Shown: piece by piece, positions 1 through 4,878 of the stretch
Position numbering within the stretch: the first letter of the stretch is position 1
Layout: each line of letters opens with the position of its first letter
DNA from: Paracoccus sp. (in: a-proteobacteria)
Lineage (GTDB): Bacteria > Pseudomonadota > Alphaproteobacteria > Rhodobacterales > Rhodobacteraceae
NCBI GenBank assembly: GCA_018056045.1
Contig: JAGPGI010000125.1
Location: 1 to 7,385 of the forward strand
Direction: 5' to 3'
Length of the DNA stretch: 7,385 bases
Notes under the pieces: model-generated
The model's database searches: none
What the model saw: the letters and a program-made list of their open reading frames with translations, nothing else
Told to the model about the DNA's origin: nothing
Made by a program: the position numbers and the translations under genes

Positions 1-1321
1 GCCCCAGATTGTCGCGGATATAGCTTTCGACGACCGGGCGGGCGACTTCCCACATGTTGATCTGCGGGTCCAGCGAACGCGCCACCCCCTCGACCACGAC
101 CATGGTGCGTTGCAGCAGGATCAGTTCCGTGCGGGTGGCCATGCCGAAGCGCTCGGTCACCTCGAACAGATAGGCCAGAAGATTCGCCATCGAGATGCGG
201 CTGGCATCGGCGCCAAAGATCGGCTCGCCCACGGCGCGCAGCGCACGGGCGAATTCCTTTATGTCGCGGTCGCGGGGCACATAGCCCGCCTCGAAATGGA
301 CCCGCGCGACGCGTTCGTAATCGCGGCGGATGAAGCCCATCAGGATCTCGGCATAGACGCGGCGGGTATATTCGTCGATCTCGCCCATGATGCCGAAATC
401 ATAGATGATGATATCGCCGTTCGCCGCGACCTTCAGGTTGCCCTGATGCATGTCGGCGTGGAAATAGCCGTCGCGCAGCGCATGGCGCAGGAAAAGCTGC
501 AGCACATGGGTGCCGATCAGTTGCAGATCGTGGCCGGCGGCACGCAGGGCGGCGACATCGCTCATGGCGATGCCCTCGGCCCAGTCGGTGGTCAGGACGC
601 GCCGGGCACTGAGATGCCAATGCGGCCTTGGCACGGCCATGCCGGCGTCGCCCGCAGTGTTTTCCGCGAATTCCGAGGCCGAGGCGGCCTCGAGCCGCAG
701 GTCCAGTTCTCCGTTCACGACCGATTCGAAATGGCTGACCACATCGCGCGGGCGCAAACGCCGGGTCGCGGGGGACAGGCGCTCGATCATGCCGGCGGCG
801 AAATGGAAGGCGTCGATGTCGCGGCGGAAGGCGCCCTCGATCCCCGGGCGCAGCACCTTGACCGCGACCTCGCGCCCGTTGTCGATCCGGCGCGCGTGAT
901 GGACCTGCGCGATAGAGGCGGCGGCGACGGGGTCGGAAAATTCCGAAAACAGCACGTCGACCGGTTCGCCCAGCGCGGATTCGATGGTCTGGCGCGCGCG
1001 TTCGGTCGGGAAAGGCGGCAGCCGGTCCTGCAGCATCGACAGTTGGTTGGCCAGATCGACGCCCACCACATCGGGGCGGGTGGAGAGGATCTGGCCGAAT
1101 TTCACATAGGCCGGCCCCAGCGCGGTGATGGCGCGGGTGACGGGGGGCAGCGACGGGTCGCCCTTGTAGCCCAGCCAGGCAAAGGGCCAGCCGAGGATGC
1201 GGGCGGCGACACGCACGCGGCCGGGCGCGTTCACCGCATCGAGCGCGGCGTTCATCGCGCCGGTGCGCTCGAACGTGGCGCCGGTGCGGATCAGGCGCCA
1301 GATGTTATGGGGTCCGCGCAT
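1..1321 (-). CDS. ubiB: UbiB, ubiquinone biosynthesis atypical kinase/ATPase (partial, C-terminus off left edge)
   Basis: UbiB (ADCK/ABC1 family) is a membrane-associated atypical protein kinase-like ATPase needed for the aerobic hydroxylation steps of ubiquinone synthesis, probably helping the Ubi complex or moving lipid intermediates. I translated the minus strand from ATG 1321-1319, giving 440 residues before the edge. The family is usually slightly over 500, so the C-terminal membrane-helix part is missing. Diagnostic motifs are all visible: KxGQ at residues 74-77 (KFGQ), the Ala-rich loop at about 133-136 (AAAS) that replaces the usual P-loop, invariant Lys at about 155 (VAVKV), ExD at about 205-207, a catalytic HADMHQGN at about 288-295 (many homologues have HADPHPGN) and DFG at about 308-310. 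The start lies 3 nt after the ubiE stop, so the two genes form an operon and are probably translationally coupled. The N-terminus (MRGPHNIWRL) looks native. Confidence 0.95.
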   Translation of the reverse strand, partial: MRGPHNIWRLIRTGATFERTGAMNAALDAVNAPGRVRVAARILGWPFAWLGYKGDPSLPPVTRAITALGPAYVKFGQILSTRPDVVGVDLANQLSMLQDRLPPFPTERARQTIESALGEPVDVLFSEFSDPVAAASIAQVHHARRIDNGREVAVKVLRPGIEGAFRRDIDAFHFAAGMIERLSPATRRLRPRDVVSHFESVVNGELDLRLEAASASEFAENTAGDAGMAVPRPHWHLSARRVLTTDWAEGIAMSDVAALRAAGHDLQLIGTHVLQLFLRHALRDGYFHADMHQGNLKVAANGDIIIYDFGIMGEIDEYTRRVYAEILMGFIRRDYERVARVHFEAGYVPRDRDIKEFARALRAVGEPIFGADASRISMANLLAYLFEVTERFGMATRTELILLQRTMVVVEGVARSLDPQINMWEVARPVVESYIRDNLG

Positions 1322-1324
1322 CGC

Positions 1325-2077
1325 TCAGAGTTTCCAGCCCGAATGCAGCGCGGCGATGCCCATGGACAGGTTGCGCCATTGCACGCGGCCGAAACCCGCC
1401 TCGCGGATCATCTGGGCGAAGGCCTCCTGATCGGGGAACTTGCGGATCGATTCGACCAGATACTGATAGCTGTCGCGGTCATTGGCGACGACCTGCCCCA
1501 TGACCGGAATGACGTTGAAGGAATAGCGGTCGTAAAGCCATTGCAGCATCGGCACAGGGATCTGGCTGAACTCCAGCACCATCAGCCGGCCACCGGGTTT
1601 CAGGACGCGCCGCGCCTCGGCCAGCGCATCGGGGATGCGGGTGACGTTGCGGATGCCGAAGCTGATCGTGTAGCGGTCAAAGCTGTTATCGGCGAAGGGA
1701 AGCGCCATCGCGTCGCCGGTGACCCAGCCAAGACGCTCGGCCAGCTTGCCGGCCTCGGCGCGCTTGCGGCCCTCGACCAGCATCGACTCGGTCATGTCGC
1801 AGACGGTGACCCGCGCGCCGGGCGCGCGTTCGAGAAACCGAAAGGCGATGTCGCCGGTGCCGCCCGCCACATCCAGCAGATGCTGGCCTTCGCGCGGCGC
1901 CAGCCAGTCCATCATCGCGGTTTTCCAGACGCGGTGGACGCCCACGCTCATCAGGTCGTTCATCACGTCATAACGCGACGCCACACGGGAAAAGACGCCA
2001 TGGACGAGGCCGGCCTTGTCCTTCTCGGCCACGGTCCGAAAGCCGAAATGGGTTTCTTTGGGCTCGTCACGGGTCAT
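1325..2077 (-). CDS. ubiE: UbiE, demethylmenaquinone/2-methoxy-6-polyprenyl-1,4-benzoquinol C-methyltransferase
   Basis: UbiE is a soluble class I SAM-dependent methyltransferase that C-methylates the benzoquinol ring in ubiquinone synthesis and demethylmenaquinone where menaquinone is made. The product is 250 aa, matching the family's usual ~250. SAM motif I is at residues 69-76 (DVAGGTGD). The UbiE/COQ5 signatures are an N-terminal [13 protein letters not shown] at about 32-44 and [12 protein letters not shown] at about 134-145, followed by [13 protein letters not shown] (159-171). The reading frame stays open 16 codons further upstream, to an ATG at 2125-2123. I chose the ATG at 2077-2075 because homology begins at [13 protein letters not shown] and the length then fits. 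The ribosome site is weak (GGATGG, about 11 nt upstream). It is the first gene of a two-gene minus-strand unit with ubiB. Unlike E. coli, there is no ubiJ between them. Confidence 0.97.
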   Translation of the reverse strand: MTRDEPKETHFGFRTVAEKDKAGLVHGVFSRVASRYDVMNDLMSVGVHRVWKTAMMDWLAPREGQHLLDVAGGTGDIAFRFLERAPGARVTVCDMTESMLVEGRKRAEAGKLAERLGWVTGDAMALPFADNSFDRYTISFGIRNVTRIPDALAEARRVLKPGGRLMVLEFSQIPVPMLQWLYDRYSFNVIPVMGQVVANDRDSYQYLVESIRKFPDQEAFAQMIREAGFGRVQWRNLSMGIAALHSGWKL

Positions 2078-2172
2078 GTCGCTTGTCCATCCGTCGTTTC
2101 GCGCCCAGATATTCCGAAAACGCAACGCGCGCCAGCCGGGCGCGGGCGCACCATGCGATGAATGGGACGAAA
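2078..2172. promoter_or_regulatory. Divergent ubiE/mutM intergenic region
   Basis: This 95-bp spacer lies between two divergent starts and must hold promoters for both genes unless they start further inside. On the plus strand the best but poor candidate for mutM is TTGTCC (2083-2088) with GATATT (2108-2113), a 19-bp spacer. I see no convincing promoter for ubiE. A perfect 6-bp stem (CGCGCC 2128-2133 / GGCGCG 2139-2144, 5-nt loop) sits 29 nt before the mutM ATG. Promoter positions are inference. Confidence 0.35.
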
Positions 2173-3018
2173 ATGCCAGAACTGCCAGAGGTCGAAACCG
2201 TCCGACGCGGCCTTCAGCCGCATCTTGAGGGGCACCGCATTACCCGGGCCGAGGCCCGCCGCCCCGATCTGCGCTGGCCGCTGCCGCCCGATCTGGTGCA
2301 GGTGCTGACCGGGGCGCGGGTCACCGGCCTGCGACGGCGCTCCAAATACATCCTGGCCGATCTGGAGGATCGCGGCAGTCTGCTTCTGCATCTGGGCATG
2401 TCGGGGCGGATGCTGATCGAGGGCGAGGCGCAGGGCGAGTTTCACCGCGATCCGGCGATCCTGCCCCGCCATGACCATGTCGTGATCTGGAATGATCAGG
2501 GCACGCGCATCACCTTTAACGACGCGCGCCGATTCGGCATGGTCGATCTGGTCGCGCCGGGGGCCGAGCATCCGCTGCTGGCGCATCTGGGGCCGGAACC
2601 GCTGTCTGATGAATTCACCCCCGAGGTGCTGGTGCGGGCCTTTGGCGGGCGCCGCGCCCCGGTCAAGGCGGCGCTGCTGGACCAGCGAATCGTCGCGGGG
2701 CTGGGGAATATCTACGTCTCGGAGGCGCTGCACCGGGCCGGGATCGATCCGCGCCGGGCCGCGGGCCGGATCGGGCCTGCGCGTCTGGCGGCGCTGGTCG
2801 GCCATATCCGCGACGTGCTGATCGAGGCCATTGCGGCGGGCGGATCGAGCCTGCGCGACCATCGGCAGGCCAGCGGAGAGCTGGGCTATTTCCAGCATTC
2901 CTTCCGTGTCTATGACCGCGAGGGCGCGCCCTGCCCCAGTCCCGGCTGCCCGGGGCATATCCGGCGAATCGTGCAATCGGGGCGCTCGAGCTATTTCTGC
3001 GCGCTGTGCCAGAAATGA
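2173..3018 (+). CDS. mutM: MutM (Fpg), formamidopyrimidine/8-oxoguanine DNA glycosylase
   Basis: This bifunctional DNA glycosylase/AP lyase excises 8-oxoG and formamidopyrimidines in base excision repair. The product is 281 aa, slightly above E. coli Fpg (269). The start at 2173 is fixed by biology: after Met removal, the N-terminal Pro of MPELPEVE is the catalytic nucleophile and the following Glu is essential. The frame is open 30 codons further upstream, but starting there would bury the proline. Also visible are the catalytic beta-elimination Lys at residue 58 (RSKYILADL), the helix-two-turn-helix region about 150-230 with the DNA-contacting Asn ([10 protein letters not shown], 177-186), and a C-terminal zinc finger with Cys254, Cys259, Cys276, Cys279 and Arg271 ([10 protein letters not shown]). 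GGGA at 2164-2167 is a plausible ribosome site. It is divergent from ubiE, and structures typical of a transcript end follow it, suggesting a single-gene unit. Confidence 0.97.
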   Translation: MPELPEVETVRRGLQPHLEGHRITRAEARRPDLRWPLPPDLVQVLTGARVTGLRRRSKYILADLEDRGSLLLHLGMSGRMLIEGEAQGEFHRDPAILPRHDHVVIWNDQGTRITFNDARRFGMVDLVAPGAEHPLLAHLGPEPLSDEFTPEVLVRAFGGRRAPVKAALLDQRIVAGLGNIYVSEALHRAGIDPRRAAGRIGPARLAALVGHIRDVLIEAIAAGGSSLRDHRQASGELGYFQHSFRVYDREGAPCPSPGCPGHIRRIVQSGRSSYFCALCQK

Positions 3019-3019
3019 A

Positions 3020-3034
3020 GCGGCCCTCGGCCGC
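3020..3034 (+). terminator. GC-rich hairpin just after mutM, possible terminator
   Basis: GCGGCC (3020-3025), CTC loop, GGCCGC (3029-3034) is a perfect 6-bp stem beginning 2 nt after the mutM stop codon. No U-tract follows directly. The downstream motif (3036-3054) adds a second weak stem (CTCC/GGGG) ending in ATATTT, so the pair together may terminate mutM transcription. Confidence 0.45.
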
Positions 3035-3035
3035 T

Positions 3036-3065
3036 GCCTCCGGCGGGGATATTTGGACATGAAAG
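3036..3065 (+). repeat. Dispersed Rhodobacterales-type intergenic motif
   Basis: GCCTCCGGCGGGGATATTT (3036-3054) followed by GG, ACA and ATGAAAG (to 3065) matches, from memory, a short element that recurs after stop codons in many Rhodobacteraceae genomes. Only one copy is in this window, so its repeat nature is not shown by this sequence. It could be a terminator-like or transcript-end element. The rest of the mutM-hydratase gap (3066-3147) holds only a weak promoter-like GCTAGGAC near 3105-3112 with no good -35. Confidence 0.45.
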
Positions 3066-3147
3066 AAGCGGGCGCGGGGGTGCTGGCCTTGTGCTGTCGG
3101 TTTTGCTAGGACTCGCGGTCAGCTTATTTCCGAAAGGCGAAGAGTCG

Positions 3148-3924
3148 ATGGCTTACCAGACCATTACCGTCGAGATCGAAGACTATGTCGCATTGATCCG
3201 GCTGAACCGGCCCGAGGCGCTGAACGCATTGAATTCGCAACTGCTGCGCGAATTGGGCGAGGCGCTGACCGAGGCCGACCGTAACGACAAGGTGCGCTGC
3301 ATCGTGCTGACGGGCAGCGAAAAGGCCTTTGCCGCCGGCGCCGACATCAAGGAAATGTCCACCAAGAGCTTTGTGGAGGTCTATTCCGAGGACCTGTTCG
3401 GCGAGGACATCGCCCGCATCACCTCGACCCGCAAACCGATCATCGCCGCGGTCGCGGGATATGCGCTGGGGGGGGGCTGCGAACTGGCTATGGCCTGCGA
3501 TTTCATCATCTGCGCCGACAATGCCAAATTCGGCCAGCCCGAGATCAATCTGGGCGTCATCGCCGGCATCGGCGGCACCCAGCGCCTGACACGCTTTGTC
3601 GGCAAGTCGAAGTCGATGGAAATGCATCTGACCGGCCGCTTCATGGATGCGGCCGAGGCCGAGCGCTCGGGTCTGGTCAGCCGCGTGGTGCCCGCCGCCA
3701 AGCTGATCCCCGATGTCATGGCCGTGGCCCGCAAGATCGCCGAGAAGTCGCAGATCGCCGTGGTCGCCGCCAAGGAGGCCGTGAACCGCGCCTATGAGAC
3801 CACGCTGGCCGAAGGGCTGCTGTTCGAGCGGCGCAATTTCCAGGCGCTGTTCGCGACCGAGGACCAGAAGGAAGGCATGAACGCATTCCTTGAAAAGCGC
3901 GAGCCGCAATTCCGCGACAAGTGA
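3148..3924 (+). CDS. Enoyl-CoA hydratase (crotonase family, short-chain type)
   Basis: The predicted reaction is syn-hydration of trans-2-enoyl-CoA to L-3-hydroxyacyl-CoA in beta-oxidation or related acyl-CoA pathways, in the cytoplasm. The product is 258 aa, the usual crotonase length. Compared with rat mitochondrial enoyl-CoA hydratase as I recall it, both catalytic glutamates are present with the canonical 20-residue spacing: Glu112 (GGGCELAM) and Glu132 (FGQPEINLG). The oxyanion-hole segments are AAGADIKEM (62-70) and Gly108-110. This argues for a true hydratase rather than a diverged isomerase or dehalogenase. The frame is open 19 codons upstream, but [11 protein letters not shown] at 3148 fits family N-termini and has a ribosome site (AAAGGCGAAGAG, 3133-3144). 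A run of nine Gs (3468-3476) encodes the Gly-rich active-site loop. fadB1- or paaF-like symbols are possible, but the sequence does not decide the substrate. Confidence 0.93.
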   Translation: MAYQTITVEIEDYVALIRLNRPEALNALNSQLLRELGEALTEADRNDKVRCIVLTGSEKAFAAGADIKEMSTKSFVEVYSEDLFGEDIARITSTRKPIIAAVAGYALGGGCELAMACDFIICADNAKFGQPEINLGVIAGIGGTQRLTRFVGKSKSMEMHLTGRFMDAAEAERSGLVSRVVPAAKLIPDVMAVARKIAEKSQIAVVAAKEAVNRAYETTLAEGLLFERRNFQALFATEDQKEGMNAFLEKREPQFRDK

Positions 3925-3931
3925 TTCCTCC

Positions 3932-3960
3932 TTGGCTTTTGACGCCGGCCCCTGTATATG
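3932..3960 (+). promoter_or_regulatory. Candidate sigma-70 promoter for rpsT
   Basis: The -35-like TTGGCT (3932-3937), a 17-bp spacer and the -10-like TATATG (3955-3960) begin 7 bp after the hydratase stop. This predicts a start near 3967 and a leader of about 110 nt. A competing TTGACG (3939-3944) is a better -35 match but only 10 bp from the -10. A GANTC site (3923-3927) lies just upstream. Confidence 0.5.
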
Positions 3961-3966
3961 GCCGGC
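3944..3966. repeat. Perfect 7-bp inverted repeat spanning the rpsT -10
   Basis: GCCGGCC (3944-3950) and GGCCGGC (3960-3966) are separated by nine bases that contain most of the -10 hexamer. It could be an operator over the rpsT promoter or a hairpin ending the hydratase transcript. No T-tract follows, which weakens the terminator reading. Confidence 0.55.
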
Positions 3967-4005
3967 CTTACATGCGCGTGGGCCCGCTTAAGGCAAGAAT
4001 CATGA

Positions 4006-4023
4006 CCGTCCCCTGAGGGACGG
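4006..4023 (+). promoter_or_regulatory. Stem-loop in the rpsT leader
   Basis: CCGTCCC (4006-4012), loop CTGA, GGGACGG (4017-4023) form a perfect 7-bp stem. It can extend through an asymmetric internal loop by pairing CATG-side bases 4001-4004 with 4027-4030. It lies in the predicted rpsT 5' leader, about 54 nt before the start codon. The role is inference; leader-mediated control of S20 is known in E. coli. Confidence 0.5.
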
Positions 4024-4024
4024 C

Positions 4025-4081
4025 GCCATGGGGCTTTTGCGTCGACGACATACGAAGAACAAACAGGAACGCCCCCATGGC
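4025..4081 (+). promoter_or_regulatory. Leader segment complementary to the rpsT start codon
   Basis: GCCATGGGG (4025-4033) is perfectly complementary to CCCCATGGC (4073-4081), which contains the rpsT ATG at 4077-4079. Pairing over 9 bp would enclose a 39-nt loop holding the ribosome site AGGAA (4065-4069) and hide the start codon. It shares 4027-4030 with the extended upper hairpin, so the two folds could be mutually exclusive. Function is inferred. Confidence 0.35.
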
Positions 4082-4346
4082 CAATACGCCCCAATCCAAG
4101 AAACGCGCCCGCCAGATCGAGCGCCAGACCGCCGTCAACAAGGCCCGCCGCTCGCGCATCCGCACCTTCCTGCGCAAGGTCGAGGAAGCCATCGCCAGCG
4201 GTGACGCCGCCGTTGCCCGCGAAGCCCTGCAAAGCGCCCAGCCCGAACTGATGCGTGGCGTGACCAAGGGCGTCGTTCACAAAAACACCGCCTCGCGCAA
4301 GATCTCGCGCCTGTCGGCCCGCGTGAAGGCGCTGGCCACTGTCTGA
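4077..4346 (+). CDS. rpsT: 30S ribosomal protein S20
   Basis: S20 is a primary 16S rRNA-binding protein of the small subunit body and helps its assembly. The product is 89 aa, about the normal bacterial length (86-90), and very basic. The family N-terminus [13 protein letters not shown] is clear, as are a helical RNA-binding segment ([19 protein letters not shown], 21-39) and the conserved [20 protein letters not shown] at about 65-84, which matches the family GxIHKNxAARxKSRL block. The start at 4077 has a good ribosome site (AGGAA, 4065-4069). Its own promoter candidate, a structured leader and a strong terminator make it a single-gene unit. Its position upstream of dnaA is, as I recall, usual in Rhodobacteraceae. 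Confidence 0.97.
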   Translation: MANTPQSKKRARQIERQTAVNKARRSRIRTFLRKVEEAIASGDAAVAREALQSAQPELMRGVTKGVVHKNTASRKISRLSARVKALATV

Positions 4347-4359
4347 TCGACGCTGGCAG

Positions 4360-4378
4360 GTTGCGGCATTTGCGCAAC
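4360..4378 (+). other. Small stem-loop after rpsT
   Basis: GTTGCG (4360-4365) pairs with CGCAAC (4373-4378) around a 7-nt loop, 13 nt after the rpsT stop. No T-tract follows it. It probably forms the first of two hairpins at the 3' end of the rpsT mRNA and may protect it or aid termination. Confidence 0.4.
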
Positions 4379-4397
4379 TAAAAGTGGAATAATTCTA

Positions 4398-4430
4398 AAG
4401 CGCGCTCTACTGGGGCGCGCTTATTTTCTT
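4398..4430 (+). terminator. Intrinsic terminator of rpsT
   Basis: AAGCGCGC (4398-4405), a 9-nt loop and GCGCGCTT (4415-4422) make a perfect 8-bp GC-rich stem followed by TTATTTTCTT (4421-4430). This is the clearest Rho-independent terminator in the window, 52 nt after the rpsT stop codon. It isolates dnaA from rpsT read-through, so dnaA should have its own promoter downstream. Confidence 0.85.
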
Positions 4431-4474
4431 ACAAATTTACAAAGTTTACCCAGCGTAACTCTAAATATTTCAAC
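4421..4474. other. AT-rich stretch upstream of dnaA
   Basis: About 40 of 54 bases are A or T in an otherwise GC-rich chromosome. It includes three TTAC steps (4429, 4437, 4446) in a TTACAAAT/TTACAAAG pseudo-repeat. It may be part of the dnaA promoter region or an easily melted DNA segment. The lack of nearby consensus DnaA boxes means I do not call an origin. Confidence 0.5.
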
Positions 4475-4669
4475 GGGTTGCGTGGCGCCGCAGTTATGTC
4501 ACAGCACCGTCAGATTCTGTTTGGCAAACTGGCTGTCAAGCGCGAAGAACAGTTGCTGGCACCCCCCCGTTATTGATAGCGTCATGCCTGCGATTCACGT
4601 CGTGACTGGGGGACATGCCTTGATTGATCTGCGCTGCCGCTGATCACCTTGGCGACCGTATGGCCTTTG

Positions 4670-4715
4670 CCGGCCTGCGGTTGATGATGCGTAAGCCGAC
4701 TGCCACCGGCCTGCG
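4670..4715 (+). repeat. 10-bp direct repeat, 36-bp period
   Basis: CCGGCCTGCG occurs at 4670-4679 and again at 4706-4715; both copies have TT within the following three bases. Two exact 10-mers 36 bp apart in non-coding DNA could be regulator or replication-protein sites, or remnants of a local duplication. Confidence 0.4.
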
Positions 4716-4748
4716 TTTCGTGTCTGTTCATATTGGCCGCGAAACGGT

Positions 4749-4790
4749 CCCTCAGGCTGCCTAGGCGGCACAGGGATGTTTTGTTGTCGT
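4749..4790 (+). promoter_or_regulatory. Hairpin with T-rich tail in the dnaA upstream region
   Basis: GCTGCC (4756-4761) faces GGCGGC (4764-4769) with one T-G wobble. The inner pair must open to leave a workable loop. An outer helix CCCT (4749-4752)/AGGG (4772-4775) continues across a small internal loop. The sequence ATGTTTTGTTGT (4776-4787) follows. It resembles a weak terminator or attenuator about 100 nt before dnaA. If dnaA transcription starts upstream of it, it would lie in the leader. Confidence 0.35.
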
Positions 4791-4878
4791 GACTCCGTGT
4801 TCCCCGGAGCTGAAAGCGAATCGTCTCACGTCGGAAAAATCCGGCGGAGTCAGGGGATAAGAAACGGAACCGGGTCAG

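Larger units (their letters stand above)
4595..4833. repeat. Recurring TCACGTCG / GTCGTGACT elements
   Basis: TCACGTCGTGACT at 4595-4607 contains the dyad TCACG-T-CGTGA. Its right part, GTCGTGACT, recurs exactly at 4786-4794 and its left part, TCACGTCG, at 4826-4833. In the first two copies a GANTC overlaps the element, giving GANTCACG: plus strand at 4592-4599 and minus strand at 4795-4788. This looks like a protein-binding site family, but chance is not excluded. Confidence 0.4.
4513..4851. promoter_or_regulatory. GANTC (CcrM-type methylation) site cluster before dnaA
   Basis: GANTC occurs at 4513-4517, 4592-4596, 4791-4795, 4818-4822 and 4847-4851. The last three are 27 and 29 bp apart, immediately before the dnaA start. 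At 65% GC about 1.7 would be expected by chance in the 532-bp region. GANTC is the target of the alphaproteobacterial cell-cycle methyltransferase CcrM, and dnaA transcription in Caulobacter responds to it. A role here is inferred. Confidence 0.45.
4347..4878. other. 532-bp non-coding region upstream of dnaA
   Basis: No credible gene lies here. One minus-strand frame of 105 codons (4899-4582) is open but resembles no family I know and overlaps the dnaA start. The region holds a small hairpin and the rpsT terminator, an AT-rich stretch, five GANTC sites, TCACGTCG-type repeats, a 10-bp direct repeat and a 27-nt hairpin. Other small dyads are GTTTGGCAAAC (4519-4529) and TCACGTCGTGA (4595-4605). 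There is also a C7 run (4562-4568). I see no clear -35/-10 pair for dnaA and no consensus TTATNCACA box. The nearest DnaA-box match is TTATCCCCT on the minus strand (4860-4852), with two mismatches. Confidence 0.8.

Noticed and set aside
288..295. Residues 288-295 of UbiB, HADMHQGN instead of HADPHPGN, as a damaged active site
   Set aside because: The His, Asp and Asn that matter are kept. I recall this variant as normal in Rhodobacteraceae UbiB, so it is not evidence of loss. (Positions here are protein residues, not bases.)
110..2161. 683-codon plus-strand ORF opposite ubiB and ubiE
   Set aside because: It is codon-aligned with both minus-strand genes (all in the same register). It stays open because those GC-rich genes lack TTA, CTA and TCA codons, and the 3-nt gene gap keeps the register. 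Its product is low-complexity, rich in His, Gly and Asp, and resembles no family, while UbiB and UbiE motifs are unmistakable on the other strand.
2074..3060. Long minus-strand ORF opposite mutM
   Set aside because: Codon-aligned antisense shadow of mutM. The same effect produces the minus-strand ORFs at 3124-3909 (hydratase), 4960-5979 (dnaA) and 6302-7309 (dnaN).
4494..4503. TTATGTCACA, with a similar TTGTGCCACA at 6252-6261, as DnaA boxes
   Set aside because: Both are 10-mers with one extra base compared with the 9-bp TTATNCACA consensus, which DnaA does not tolerate well. The second also overlaps the dnaN promoter candidate by chance composition.
4562..4568. C7 tract as a phase-variation site
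   Set aside because: It lies in non-coding DNA with no promoter elements placed so that its length would matter. Short homopolymers are common at this GC content.
4347..4878. Chromosomal origin (oriC)
   Set aside because: Position next to dnaA and an AT-rich block are suggestive, but no cluster of consensus DnaA boxes is visible. Many alphaproteobacterial origins are not beside dnaA.
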